A stretch of 64,000 nucleotides of DNA from an uncultured Bacillaceae bacterium (GCA_947497585.1 CANMHG010000003.1:62001-126000); one strand, 5' to 3'; positions 42,326 to 50,888 are shown, numbered from the stretch's first letter. Translations and numbers: made by a program. Notes: generated from the sequence alone by a model not told the origin.

Positions 42326-44035
42326 ATGAACCTACTATCATTTTTCAAAGGTACGAAATTATATTTATCAATTTTAATGCTAATCGCTTCCATCCTTCTT
42401 CTATCTAATATTACTTTTCAACCGCAGACAAATTGGGTCGTTCTATCGCTATTAATTGGCTCTATTATCCTTCTCAATCACTATATGATTTTTCTTGCCC
42501 CTAAAGGGAATTGTCTTTCCATGGACTCTTCCATCTACCTAGCTACGATTTTTTTATTTGGATTAGAACTACCTCTAACACTCTTATTGTTCAGTAGCAT
42601 CCTTATAACTATTTTCTTTTATAAAAAAACGGCATTATGGAAGCATTTGTTTAACATGGCTATGTATACTGTCATGATAACGGGTGCGTATTATACCTTT
42701 ATTATTCTAGGTGGAAATATAGGTTTAGTTAATAATGGAAGTTTAATTGCTTATTGTTTAGCTTTATTTAGTTATTTACTCATCAATGTATTTTTGGTAG
42801 GGATGTATTTTGTAGTGGACTCTTTTAAAAGCTCACTATCGATTATAAAAATGATCCTTAAGGACTCCTTATCTAATTATGTTATTTCGCTAGCTTTGGC
42901 AATCATTTTCACGATGCTTTTAGGTTCCAACCCTATTTTGGGAACCATTGTTTTTACATTTATTATCGTTATGCTATCACTTGTTTTTGCTAGGTATTTT
43001 AAGTTATATGAAGAGGTTGTTAATGATAAAAATACAAGAGAACAAATATTGAATTCCTTACCCATTGGAATTATCACATTTGATGATAAAAACTCTGAGA
43101 TTTCTCTCAATGCTCCTGCAGAAGAATTCCTTAAAATGGATAATCAAGAAGTGAGTAGGATTGTGAACGGTATAGATGAGAAAGACCCGTTTTGGCAGAT
43201 TTTATCCTCAGGAAAATCTCTTCAGAATGAAAAAATACATGTTAAAAATAATGGTGATACCGACTGTGTTTTACTAGTTTCTCAATCTCCTTTGAATGAT
43301 TCCTACGACCACTTAACAGGTAGGATCTTTCATTTTATTGATATAACCAAAGAAGAAGAGCTCGAAAAACGAATACAACAGTCGGAAAAGTTAGCTGTTC
43401 TTGGTTCGGCATCAGCTAGAGCAGCTCATGAAATTCGAAATCCGTTAACGGTTATTCATGGTTTTTTATCTTTGATGAAATTCAACTCAGAAGAAGAATC
43501 AAAAAGATTACAACTTCCCCTTATGTTAAAGGAACTAGATCGAATTAATTCGATTGTAGAAGACATGCTAATGATGGCTAAACCAGGTGTCCCGAAATTG
43601 AAGGAAGCTTATATAGAGGATATCCTTAATGAGATTTTACCCTTTTACTGCGAGTCTCCAGAAACGAGAAGTATCCAATTTAACGTAAATGTTAAAAGAA
43701 TACCTTTGTTACTAGATACAAGGCAATTCAAACAGGTTCTTCATAATCTCATCAGAAATAGTTACGAATCAATGGGGGAGAGAGGAGAGATATCCCTCTA
43801 TTCTGATGTTGTGGGAAATATGTATCGTCTATTTATTAAAGACAACGGTGTAGGAATACCTGAAGAAATTCGAGAGAAAGTATTCGAACCTTTTCTTACC
43901 TCAAAAGAGACGGGAACAGGATTAGGATTGACCATTGTCCATAGGATTATTGAAAACCATCATGGGACAATTGAGCTATTTTCTAGTTCGGAAAAAGGGA
44001 CTACATTTATGATATCCATTCCTTTGAAGGCTTGA
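42326..44035 (+). CDS. Multi-pass membrane sensor histidine kinase (569 aa)
   Basis: Six to seven membrane helices (residues 12-222) resemble the KinB/MHYT-free 'MASE-like' sensors. They are followed by FARYFKLYEEVVNDKN, a PAS-like domain (240-345), HisKA with His368 (AAHEIRNPLTVIHGFL), and HATPase (NLIRNSYES, DNGVGIP, GTGLGLT). It is the full-length member of a three-gene family with 22979-24091 and 29866-31020, which keep only the last helix or helices. The family suggests independent inputs into one phosphorelay. RBS AGGAAG before ATG 42326. Confidence 0.9.
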   Translation: MNLLSFFKGTKLYLSILMLIASILLLSNITFQPQTNWVVLSLLIGSIILLNHYMIFLAPKGNCLSMDSSIYLATIFLFGLELPLTLLLFSSILITIFFYKKTALWKHLFNMAMYTVMITGAYYTFIILGGNIGLVNNGSLIAYCLALFSYLLINVFLVGMYFVVDSFKSSLSIIKMILKDSLSNYVISLALAIIFTMLLGSNPILGTIVFTFIIVMLSLVFARYFKLYEEVVNDKNTREQILNSLPIGIITFDDKNSEISLNAPAEEFLKMDNQEVSRIVNGIDEKDPFWQILSSGKSLQNEKIHVKNNGDTDCVLLVSQSPLNDSYDHLTGRIFHFIDITKEEELEKRIQQSEKLAVLGSASARAAHEIRNPLTVIHGFLSLMKFNSEEESKRLQLPLMLKELDRINSIVEDMLMMAKPGVPKLKEAYIEDILNEILPFYCESPETRSIQFNVNVKRIPLLLDTRQFKQVLHNLIRNSYESMGERGEISLYSDVVGNMYRLFIKDNGVGIPEEIREKVFEPFLTSKETGTGLGLTIVHRIIENHHGTIELFSSSEKGTTFMISIPLKA

Positions 44036-44045
44036 ATTAAAAGGA

Positions 44046-44078
44046 AAAAAGCGATAAACTCAAGGTTTATCGCTTTGT
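44046..44078 (-). terminator. Terminator overlapping the LCP gene stop codon
   Basis: AGCGATAAAC / GTTTATCGCT with TTTTTTCC following on the minus strand. The first arm supplies the last codon and TAA of the LCP gene. On the plus strand the tail is weaker (TTGTTAC). Confidence 0.85.
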
Positions 44079-45026
44079 TACATTTTCCCCACCGATTTCT
44101 AGGTGTTCTTTTAGTTTAGTGGATAAGGCTTTTCGATCTTCTTCAGAAACTACATAATAATAAATGCCGTTAATTTTAGCACCTTTTCCATTGATTTGGA
44201 ATTGTTCAAGGTTATGACGCGCATCTTTATAGTTTTTTTGAATATCCATCATTTCACTGAAGCTTAAGTTTGTTTTAATATTACTGCCAATAACATTAAG
44301 GATGCTTCCATAGTTCGCTAATGAAGAGAAGCTTGCTCCTTCATCTATAACAGATTTAATAATCTGTTTTTGACGATCTTGACGTCCAAAATCTCCACGA
44401 GGGTCATCATACCTCATTCGCGAGTATTTTAATGCTGTTTCACCAGTAAGGAAAATTTCACCCTTCGCAAAGTGTTCACCTTCATAGTCAAATTCAAATG
44501 TATTGTTAACGGTAACGCCACCCACTGCATCTACAATTTCTTTAAAACTTTCCATATTTACTTTTACAAAGTAATCAATTGGAATGTCTAAAAAGTTTTC
44601 AATCGTTGCCATTGCCATTTCTGTTCCACCAAAAGCGTATGCATGATTGATTTTATCCTGAAATCCTTTTCCGATGATTTCAGTACGCGTGTCACGAGGA
44701 ATGCTCACCATTTGCATTGAATTTGTTTTTGGATTGACAGTTATAACAATAAGTGAGTCAGAACGACCACGATCATTTCCGCGTTCATCTACACCCATTA
44801 ATAAAACTGCAATCGGATCTTGCTCTTCAAAAATTACTTTTTCAATTCGTTTCTCTGAGTGTTCTCGTTCGATAGGTTCATGCATGACTGTTACTGTATC
44901 TTGCAAAGATGAATATATTGAATAGATATATGCCCCTAGACCAAGGACTAATACCCCAATTATACTTAGACTAATCCAAATCCACTTTTTCTTATTGGTT
45001 TGTTTTGTACGAGTTATGTCTGTCAT
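44067..45026 (-). CDS. LytR-CpsA-Psr (LCP) family cell-wall ligase (319 aa)
   Basis: One N-terminal membrane helix (about residues 15-37) is followed by the LCP catalytic domain (70-230). Typical features include VLLMGVDERGNDRGRSDSLI, the Arg-rich VSIPRDTRTEI, and YSRMRYDDPRGDFGRQDRQK, which holds the conserved R and D that bind the polyprenyl pyrophosphate. LCP enzymes transfer teichoic acids or other glycopolymers from lipid carrier to peptidoglycan. ATG 45026 fits AGGG spacing better than ATG 45032. It is a single gene. Confidence 0.93.
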   Translation of the reverse strand: MTDITRTKQTNKKKWIWISLSIIGVLVLGLGAYIYSIYSSLQDTVTVMHEPIEREHSEKRIEKVIFEEQDPIAVLLMGVDERGNDRGRSDSLIVITVNPKTNSMQMVSIPRDTRTEIIGKGFQDKINHAYAFGGTEMAMATIENFLDIPIDYFVKVNMESFKEIVDAVGGVTVNNTFEFDYEGEHFAKGEIFLTGETALKYSRMRYDDPRGDFGRQDRQKQIIKSVIDEGASFSSLANYGSILNVIGSNIKTNLSFSEMMDIQKNYKDARHNLEQFQINGKGAKINGIYYYVVSEEDRKALSTKLKEHLEIGGENVTKR

Positions 45027-45215
45027 TATCATCGCCCTTTTATAAGTTAATTAACATTTAAATTATAGTGGGATTCGACAAATTCCACAATAGAATAATA
45101 CAGTAATTCAAGGGATAAATTTACAAAAAGTGATTAAATTTAACTATTTATGATAAATTACGCTAGTTTTGTAGTATAATTTTAGTATCGTTTCAAAGGT
45201 TGGAGGCTATTCATT

Positions 45216-46022
45216 ATGAAATCATTTATCGTCATCATCATTACTTTTTTATCATTTGGTTCATTAGTTTTTGGCAAAATACATTATGATAATAAGATAG
45301 CAGCGCATGCTAACACCACGATTGAAAATAAGGTCCAAGTCGATACCACAGAAGTAAAAAATAACGAAGTAGAAGTGTCTCCAGAAGAGATCGTTGATTT
45401 TACAGAATTCACGAAAAATCTTCCTGAAGAAATCGTTTCTAAAATAAATGCTTCAGTGGGTAGTAATGTGCCTGTACACTTGGTCATCCTTGGTTCAAAA
45501 TCAACATCCTCTGATACTTATGGCTGGCCAACTCTACTTAAGCAAAAGTTAGAAGAAACGTATGGAGGCATTTTTAATATTACTATAGAAGAAATTAGTG
45601 ATAAAACATCAATGGAGGTTGTGAATGAAGACCTCTATCAACCAGTTGTAGATAGCAAACCGGATATTCTTCTTTTTGAGCCCTTTATTTTAACAGATAA
45701 CGGAAAAGTAAGAATGGAAGATCGATTAGAGAACCTAACATTCATGTTAGATGCTTTCAAGTCTGAAAATCCAAATATGTTTATATTGTTGCAGCCGGCA
45801 CACCCGTTATATAATGCTAAATTTTATCCGAGAGAAGTTAATGAGTTAAAGAACTACGCTGAAGAAAATGAAATTACTTACTTAGACCATTGGACAGCTT
45901 GGCCAGAACAAACTTCAAGGGATTTATTAGGCTATTTAACAGGAGATAGTGCTGAGCCAAATGAAGAAGGTCATAAGCTTTGGGCGGAGTTTTTGGTGAA
46001 TTATTTTATTAGTGGTGAATAA
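45216..46022 (+). CDS. Exported SGNH/GDSL-like hydrolase (268 aa)
   Basis: A signal anchor (residues 1-20) and an acidic linker lead to an SGNH fold. Block I is VHLVILGSKSTSSDTYGWPT, where GDSxT is replaced by GSKST. The block III Asn may be in LTDNG, and block V is PNEEGHKLWAEFL with the catalytic His. The family is widespread in Bacillus next to cell-envelope genes and may deacylate cell-wall or lipid substrates. The altered block I lacks the Asp, but the Ser is retained. RBS GGTTGGAGG. Confidence 0.82.
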   Translation: MKSFIVIIITFLSFGSLVFGKIHYDNKIAAHANTTIENKVQVDTTEVKNNEVEVSPEEIVDFTEFTKNLPEEIVSKINASVGSNVPVHLVILGSKSTSSDTYGWPTLLKQKLEETYGGIFNITIEEISDKTSMEVVNEDLYQPVVDSKPDILLFEPFILTDNGKVRMEDRLENLTFMLDAFKSENPNMFILLQPAHPLYNAKFYPREVNELKNYAEENEITYLDHWTAWPEQTSRDLLGYLTGDSAEPNEEGHKLWAEFLVNYFISGE

Positions 46023-46030
46023 AAAGAAAT

Positions 46031-46078
46031 AGAAAAGAAGGAGAAAGGTCGATGAACCCAATCTCCTTCTTTTTTTAT
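46031..46078. terminator. Bidirectional terminator between SGNH gene and riboswitch-peptide unit
   Basis: AGAAGGAGA (46036-46044) / TCTCCTTCT (46062-46070). It is followed by TTTTTTATG on plus and, on minus, by TTTCTATTTCTTTTTATT. Confidence 0.85.
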
Positions 46079-46089
46079 GTATTAATTCA

Positions 46090-46143
46090 TTACATGCTAT
46101 AAAGAACTACTGCTACTAAAAGCATAAATAAAAATAACCACAT
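46090..46143 (-). CDS. 17-aa hydrophobic peptide behind c-di-GMP riboswitch
   Basis: ATG 46143 follows GGAGG by 8 nt; the product is MWLFLFMLLVAVVLYSM, then TAA 46090-46092. It is a single membrane helix with no charge. The only other elements of this transcript are the riboswitch 45 nt upstream and the terminator 12 nt downstream. The good ribosome-binding site and clean boundaries make translation likely. The size and composition recall small membrane regulators or type I toxin peptides, but there is no recognised homologue. Confidence 0.65.
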   Translation of the reverse strand: MWLFLFMLLVAVVLYSM

Positions 46144-46187
46144 AAACAGAACCTCCAAAGGAATTAATACACAAACCGTCGAAGGTA

Positions 46188-46283
46188 TGGCGTGTTCGAT
46201 AACTGGCTGGCATGTCAAGTGACGGAAGCCCCTATAGTTTTGCGTCACCATTTTTCAATGGCTTTGCCTTTTCGTACGATTTA
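46188..46283 (-). promoter_or_regulatory. Cyclic-di-GMP-I (GEMM-I) riboswitch
   Basis: Read on the minus strand: GGCAAA-GCCATT-GAAA-AATGGT-GACGCAAA, then CTATAGGGG, a GTCA/TGAC hairpin, and GCCAGCCAGTTATCG. These are the class-I c-di-GMP aptamer hallmarks: the GGCAAA start, a six-pair stem closed by a GAAA tetraloop, the invariant GACGCAAA, a second arm carrying the tetraloop receptor, and CAGCCAGTT before the closing stem (CGU-A-CGA with UCG-AAC-ACG). No terminator lies between aptamer and ATG, so control may be translational or act through a structure I cannot see. Confidence 0.9.
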
Positions 46284-46615
46284 CGTGTTTAAATAAAGTA
46301 TATAGTACCTAGTTTTTTGAGTGAAAGTGCCTTTAGAACTATATTTATAAAAGTTAACTCTATTAACATATTAATGTGTAAAAAATGAATACTCTAAAAC
46401 ACTATACCAGTTGCTGAGCTGGTTCTTTTTTGTTTTGACCAAAAAATGCGACAAAAAAGAAGGTTACATGCTTTTAATCTAGTAAATTAAGCAATTTAAT
46501 TAAAAAAATAGAATTTTCGGAAACATTCATTCATAGACTTTTAATACAGCAGCAGTAGATTAATAGACGCACTAGAGTCATCGCGCTGAAGGAATAAAAG
46601 TGTATGGAGGAAATT

Positions 46616-48157
46616 ATGGCTAGGAAACTATTATTTTTATCATTTTTATTATTATTCGTAACCTCTTATCCACAGCAAAACAGTGTAGCTATGCATGACT
46701 TTATTCAGTATCTTTTATATGGAAATGAATTAGTCCACGTACAAGCTGTAACGGATATTCAAACAAAAAGTGCAAAAGTGAACTATAACGAACATTCTAA
46801 CAGTGATTATGGTAGATGGTTATATGCTGAAAATAATCAGGTTGCTGGCTGGACAAGTTCAACAAATGAAACTGTTACAGATATAAAAGGTCAATTTTTC
46901 ACTAGCTCTACTCCTAAAATACTAATTCGGAGAGGTGCTCATAATACATATAAACAGGTAGGATTCTTAGAAAGAGGTCATATCGTAATTGCTATAGATA
47001 GGTTTATAAATAGTGTTGGTGAAACATGGATCCAAATCGATAACGGAAAAGTCACAGGCTGGGTACCTTTAACTAGTTTGGAAGTATTTAATGGAGAGAC
47101 AAACTATTTGAATAAAAATCTTTTCACGAAAACGGATGCTACCTTAAGGAGAGAGGCTCTTTATGGTGCCCGAACTGTCCACGTAATAGATAAAGAAAAA
47201 CAAGTTGTAATCAAAAGTACTATCATTATAAATAATGAAACCTGGTTTAGAATACAAGCTGAAGAAAAAAGTGGTTGGGTTCATCACAATGATCTAACAA
47301 ATGAGCTTACACTGGCTCAAGACTTTAAGGTAGGGAAAGAAGCTGCTCCTATTCGTAAGGGAGCTGATGTTAGTTATGATATAGTTTCACAACTACCTAC
47401 TGGACAAAAAGTTCAAGTTACTTCTGTGTTCATTAATGGGAAAAATGAAAAATGGTATCGAGTAAAGCTAGAGAATGGAAAAGCAGGATGGATTCTAGGA
47501 ATAGCTTTAACACCTTACAATGTTAAGAAAAACGCTGTTAGCACCATAGAAAAAGAAAAAGTTGCCTACTTAACAATAGACGATGGCCCAACTAGCTACA
47601 CAGGTAAACTATTAGATATTCTTAAAGAATATAATGCAAAAGCGACATTTTTTATGCTAGACGAACCAATGAAAACATACGGCAGTGATGTTAAAAGGAT
47701 GGTTGCGGAGGGGCATGCACTCGGTTCCCATGGTGTTACACATGATAAGCACATTTTTTATCATTCACCAGCATCGGCAGTAAGTGAATTGCGGATTGCT
47801 CGAGAAACAATTAAACGAATTGCCGGACTAAAATCTAATTTAATGAGAGTGCCATATGGTAGCGTACCCTATATGAAAAAGAATTATCGTCATGCGGCTG
47901 CCAATGAACAGTTTATTATGTGGGATTGGAATGTAGATAGCCTAGATTGGAAGTTTAATAGTTCGAGATATGTGGATTACACCCTTGAACAAGTAAGAAG
48001 AGTTGATAGTGCAGGGCAGTCACCAATTATTCTCATTCATGACAGGAAGGCAACTATTGATAACTTGCCAAAACTACTAGAAGCTTTAGACCAGCTTGGC
48101 TATACACTTGCTCCTCTAACTGAAGATATGCAACCCTATCAATTTAAGACAAAATAA
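46616..48157 (+). CDS. Secreted SH3b-repeat polysaccharide deacetylase (513 aa)
   Basis: I start at ATG 46616 (MARKLLFLSFLLLFVTSYPQ), since the ATG at 46604 overlaps the GGAGG. After the signal peptide come three bacterial SH3-type wall-binding repeats (about residues 85-150, 155-225, 230-300). The NodB domain (315-505) has TIDDGPT, SHGVTHD, RVPYGS, DWNVDSLDW and ILIHDRK. All five catalytic motifs are present, so peptidoglycan or polysaccharide N-deacetylation is expected. It is followed by a REP-like palindrome that probably ends transcription. Confidence 0.92.
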   Translation: MARKLLFLSFLLLFVTSYPQQNSVAMHDFIQYLLYGNELVHVQAVTDIQTKSAKVNYNEHSNSDYGRWLYAENNQVAGWTSSTNETVTDIKGQFFTSSTPKILIRRGAHNTYKQVGFLERGHIVIAIDRFINSVGETWIQIDNGKVTGWVPLTSLEVFNGETNYLNKNLFTKTDATLRREALYGARTVHVIDKEKQVVIKSTIIINNETWFRIQAEEKSGWVHHNDLTNELTLAQDFKVGKEAAPIRKGADVSYDIVSQLPTGQKVQVTSVFINGKNEKWYRVKLENGKAGWILGIALTPYNVKKNAVSTIEKEKVAYLTIDDGPTSYTGKLLDILKEYNAKATFFMLDEPMKTYGSDVKRMVAEGHALGSHGVTHDKHIFYHSPASAVSELRIARETIKRIAGLKSNLMRVPYGSVPYMKKNYRHAAANEQFIMWDWNVDSLDWKFNSSRYVDYTLEQVRRVDSAGQSPIILIHDRKATIDNLPKLLEALDQLGYTLAPLTEDMQPYQFKTK

Positions 48158-48162
48158 ATAAA

Positions 48163-48214
48163 GGTGCCTGACCCCCACTGCGCTAAAGCTTTAACGCGCC
48201 GGGGGTCAGGCCCC
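48163..48214. repeat. REP-like palindrome 1 (full)
   Basis: GGTGCCTGACCCCC ... GCGCTAAAGCTTTAACGCGC ... GGGGGTCAGGCCCC. The outer arms pair over 13-14 bp and the centre is a palindrome around AAGCTT. It is the first of six copies between 48.1 and 58.0 kb. Confidence 0.95.
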
Positions 48215-48306
48215 TCTTGTCACATTTTTTATGTCGAAAATAAAAAATCAATTTTTTTTGATAAAGGTATTGCATAATGAAAATATTGGTAATATAATAG
48301 CGTTAG

Positions 48307-48328
48307 TTAATCAAAAATAATTGATTAA
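48307..48328. promoter_or_regulatory. ArsR-like operator palindrome 1
   Basis: TTAATCAA-N6-TTGATTAA, perfect 8-bp arms with a 6-nt spacer. The arm and spacer match the ATCAA-N6-TTGAT type bound by ArsR/SmtB repressors. It is about 120 bp upstream of the 62-aa gene, in promoter position. Confidence 0.65.
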
Positions 48329-48390
48329 AAGTACAATAACGCGTTGGTAACCATAATTGTGTAGGTTAAGAGGTAAATTTTTTTAAGTGA

Positions 48391-48413
48391 TTAATCAAAA
48401 AAAATTGTTTTAA
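48391..48413. promoter_or_regulatory. ArsR-like operator palindrome 2
   Basis: TTAATCAA-N6-TTGTTTTAA, same spacer with a degenerate right arm. It directly precedes the AAAGGAGAG ribosome-binding site of the 62-aa gene. Confidence 0.5.
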
Positions 48414-48428
48414 AGGAGAGATTGAATT

Positions 48429-48617
48429 ATGTATAATCACCCACATTTATTATCACACATGGTGGAGTCAAAAAGAAATGAGTTAATTAGTGAGTCTAAT
48501 GCATTAAGAGCCTTTAGCAACAGACCAAGGATATCATTCAGCTTTAGTAGTTTATTTTTAGGGAAGAAAGAAAAAAGTGTAAATCTAGAACCTAGCTGTT
48601 GTGGAGCAATTAAATAG
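48429..48617 (+). CDS. Small protein with C-terminal CCG motif (62 aa)
   Basis: ATG 48429 after AAAGGAGAG. MYNHPHLLSHMVESKRNELI is followed by a basic, Ser/Phe-rich middle and the tail EPSCCGAIK. The Cys-pair tail is shared with the 52-aa protein downstream of the permease, which suggests that both bind the metal(loid) handled by the permease (inference). It is first gene of a three-gene operon under the repeated palindromic operator. Confidence 0.7.
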   Translation: MYNHPHLLSHMVESKRNELISESNALRAFSNRPRISFSFSSLFLGKKEKSVNLEPSCCGAIK

Positions 48618-48634
48618 TGAATGGAGAATGAACG

Positions 48635-49504
48635 ATGATTATAGAAACTTTTAAGAGTTTCATTGGAATTGCTTTAGAATTAACAGTCTTATTTATCGGA
48701 ATCTCGTTTTTAATTAGCTTGGTGCAAGGGTTTATCCCTTACAAGAAAATCGAAAAAATCCTAGTAGGTAAAAACAAAATAGTAGGGGCACTGTTCGCAC
48801 TGATATTTGCCTTCATTACACCATTTTGCTCATGTTCAACGATTCCGGTTGTAGTGAACATGCTAAATAAAAAACTACCATTTGGGCTCATTATGGTTTT
48901 TCTATTTGCCTCACCGTTACTAGATCCAACGATAGTAACTATTATGGGAGTATACTTAGGCTGGAAGGTAGCCATTATTTATACAATCGTAACAGCTATA
49001 TTTTCAGTAATAATCGGATTTACCCTGGAAGCACTTGGCTTTGAACGTTCAGTGAAAAAGGTAGTGATGACAGGATTTAATGAAGAAAATGAGAAAAAAT
49101 TTGATGTTAAAGGTGCATTAAAAGAGACACTTGCATTAATGAAAAGTGTATATCCTTACCTTTTAATCGGTGCAGCAGTTGGTGCAATTATTCAAGGACT
49201 TGTTCCAACCGAATTTATTTCAGGATTATTCGGAGAAGAACGTTGGTGGTTAGTGCCTGTAGCAGCAATTATCGGGATTCCATTATATATTAGATTGTCT
49301 ACTATGATTCCAATATCGCAAATTCTTATTATGAAAGGAATGGCACTGGGTCCAGTCATGGCAATGATGATCAGCTCTGTCGGTGCTAGTTTACCTGAAG
49401 TCGTTTTACTTAAATCAATCTTCAAGAAAGAATTAGTGTTTACATTCGTAGGTTCAGTCGTAGTTATGTCAACCATTTCAGGGTTTATCTTTTATATGGT
49501 GTAG
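48635..49504 (+). CDS. ArsP/DUF318-type permease (289 aa)
   Basis: Eight or so membrane helices. The family signature FITPFCSCSTIPVVVNML with its CxC near residue 70 is present, together with ASPLLDPTIV. PF03773-type permeases export methylated arsenicals or other metal(loid)s; substrates vary. ATG 48635 has GGAG about 9 nt upstream, 18 bp after the 62-aa gene. Flanking Cys-rich small proteins and ArsR-like operators support a metal(loid) resistance role. No arsR, arsC or arsB gene is in the window. Confidence 0.88.
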   Translation: MIIETFKSFIGIALELTVLFIGISFLISLVQGFIPYKKIEKILVGKNKIVGALFALIFAFITPFCSCSTIPVVVNMLNKKLPFGLIMVFLFASPLLDPTIVTIMGVYLGWKVAIIYTIVTAIFSVIIGFTLEALGFERSVKKVVMTGFNEENEKKFDVKGALKETLALMKSVYPYLLIGAAVGAIIQGLVPTEFISGLFGEERWWLVPVAAIIGIPLYIRLSTMIPISQILIMKGMALGPVMAMMISSVGASLPEVVLLKSIFKKELVFTFVGSVVVMSTISGFIFYMV

Positions 49505-49506
49505 TT

Positions 49507-49528
49507 TAAATCAAAAAATATTGATTAA
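49507..49528. promoter_or_regulatory. ArsR-like operator palindrome 3
   Basis: TTAAATCAA-N6-TTGATTAA, same arms and spacer as copies 1 and 2. It lies between the permease stop and the ribosome-binding site of the 52-aa gene. An internal promoter there is therefore possible. Confidence 0.6.
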
Positions 49529-49548
49529 TAATAAGGAGATGACGCAAA

Positions 49549-49707
49549 ATGATGAATTTTATTAAAAAGATGGTAGGTCAAAGTAAGAAAGATGCAGATT
49601 GTTGTGGAATTGAGATTAAAGAAGTCAATGAGGAAGTTCAGGTTGAGAAAAGTGAAGTTAATTGTTGCAAAACAACTGAAAAGAAAACTGAATCATGCTG
49701 TGGTTAA
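49549..49707 (+). CDS. Cys-pair-rich small protein (52 aa)
   Basis: ATG 49549 after AAGGAGATG. It has three vicinal Cys pairs: DADCCGIE, VNCCKTT, ESCCG at the very end. The spacers are Lys/Glu-rich. Such CC pairs are good ligands for As(III), Hg(II) or Cu(I). It is third in the permease operon and possibly a metallochaperone or sink (inference). The 41-aa protein at 45-170 has a similar CCG element. Confidence 0.8.
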   Translation: MMNFIKKMVGQSKKDADCCGIEIKEVNEEVQVEKSEVNCCKTTEKKTESCCG

Positions 49708-49718
49708 ATATGTCCTTT

Positions 49719-49769
49719 GGGGCCTGACCCCCGGCGCGTTAAAGCTTTAACGTGCTGGGGGTCAGGCCC
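49719..49769. repeat. REP-like palindrome 2 (full)
   Basis: GGGGCCTGACCCCC ... GGCGCGTTAAAGCTTTAACG ... GGGGGTCAGGCCC, 12 bp after the 52-aa gene stop. Confidence 0.95.
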
Positions 49770-49868
49770 TGTTTATTGTTTCAAAAATAAGCATATGGTT
49801 AAATAAAGTGAGGATTTTGTTTATAAAGCGTGTGGATTCCACATTAGAATATATATAAGGAGATTTTT

Positions 49869-50831
49869 ATGAAGAAGATATACATTACCAGAAAGCTACC
49901 AGCTGAAATCATTGATCAACTTTCAAAGCATTTCCAAATTACAATGTGGGAAGAAGAAAATATTCCAGTACCTAGAGAAGTACTATTAAATGAAATTAAA
50001 AACGCAGAGGGTCTATTTTGTATGTTAACAGATGCTATTGATAAAGAGGTGTTAGACCAAGCACAAAAGTTAAAGGTAATTAGCACTCTTGCAGTAGGGT
50101 ATAACAACATTGATGTAAAAGAAGCTAATCATCGCGGGATAATCGTAACTAATACTCCTGGCGTATTAACAGAGACAACTGCAGATTTAACATTTGCCTT
50201 AGTAATGGCTACCGCACGAAGAGTTGTAGAAGCTTCTGATTTCCTTCGAAGCGGTGAGTGGGGTGCATGGTCTCCAATGGAATTAACGGGTCAAGACATT
50301 TACGGAGCAACCATCGGAATTGTAGGAATGGGACGAATTGGGGAAGCACTTGTTAGAAGAGCAAAAGGCTTTGATATGAAGGTGCTTTACCATAATAGAA
50401 CACGCAAGCCAGAAACAGAAGCAGAACTTGGTGTCCATTATGCCGAATTAAAAGAGTTACTACAACAGTCTGATTACGTATGTCTCCTCCTCCCATATAG
50501 CCCTGAAGTTCACCATCTCATCGGCAAAGAGGAATTATCACTTATGAAAAAAACTGGAATCTTAATAAACACAGCACGAGGCGGTATTGTCAATGAAGAT
50601 GCTTTATATCACGCATTGAAAAACCGCGATATTTGGGCAGCGGGACTGGATGTGTTTGAAAAAGAACCAATACCTGTTGATCATCCATTACTTACCTTAC
50701 CGAATGTAGTAACTCTTCCTCACATTGGAAGTGCGAGTGTGAAAACAAGAATGACGATGGCCCATTTGGTAGCAGATAATATCGTTAAGGTATTAAATGG
50801 AGAAGATCCTATTACTCCAGTGAAATTGTGA
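49869..50831 (+). CDS. D-2-hydroxyacid dehydrogenase, glyoxylate/hydroxypyruvate reductase type (320 aa)
   Basis: The Rossmann NAD(P)-binding motif is GIVGMGRIGEALVRRAKGF at about residues 154-172. The catalytic Arg lies in INTARGGIVNEDAL, Glu in FEKEPIPVDHPL, and His in LPHIGSAS, as in GyaR/GhrB enzymes. Predicted to reduce glyoxylate or hydroxypyruvate with NADPH or NADH in the cytosol. RBS AAGGAG. It is a single gene followed 5 bp later by REP-like palindrome 3. Confidence 0.92.
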   Translation: MKKIYITRKLPAEIIDQLSKHFQITMWEEENIPVPREVLLNEIKNAEGLFCMLTDAIDKEVLDQAQKLKVISTLAVGYNNIDVKEANHRGIIVTNTPGVLTETTADLTFALVMATARRVVEASDFLRSGEWGAWSPMELTGQDIYGATIGIVGMGRIGEALVRRAKGFDMKVLYHNRTRKPETEAELGVHYAELKELLQQSDYVCLLLPYSPEVHHLIGKEELSLMKKTGILINTARGGIVNEDALYHALKNRDIWAAGLDVFEKEPIPVDHPLLTLPNVVTLPHIGSASVKTRMTMAHLVADNIVKVLNGEDPITPVKL

Positions 50832-50836
50832 CAGAA

Positions 50837-50888
50837 GGGGCCTGACCCCCAGTGCGCTAAAGCTTTAACGCACCGGGGGTCAGGCCCC
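50837..50888. repeat. REP-like palindrome 3 (full)
   Basis: GGGGCCTGACCCCC ... GTGCGCTAAAGCTTTAACGC ... GGGGGTCAGGCCCC, between the dehydrogenase stop and a separate bidirectional terminator. It is therefore not needed as a terminator here. Confidence 0.95.

Noticed and set aside
46400..46430. Terminator or small RNA at ACCAG/CTGGT with T6
   Set aside because: The stem is only 5 bp and no plus-strand gene lies upstream; too weak to annotate.
49541..49560. Second c-di-GMP riboswitch suggested by GACGCAAAA
   Set aside because: The motif is part of the ribosome-binding region of the 52-aa gene; there is no GAAA-capped stem or downstream aptamer arm.
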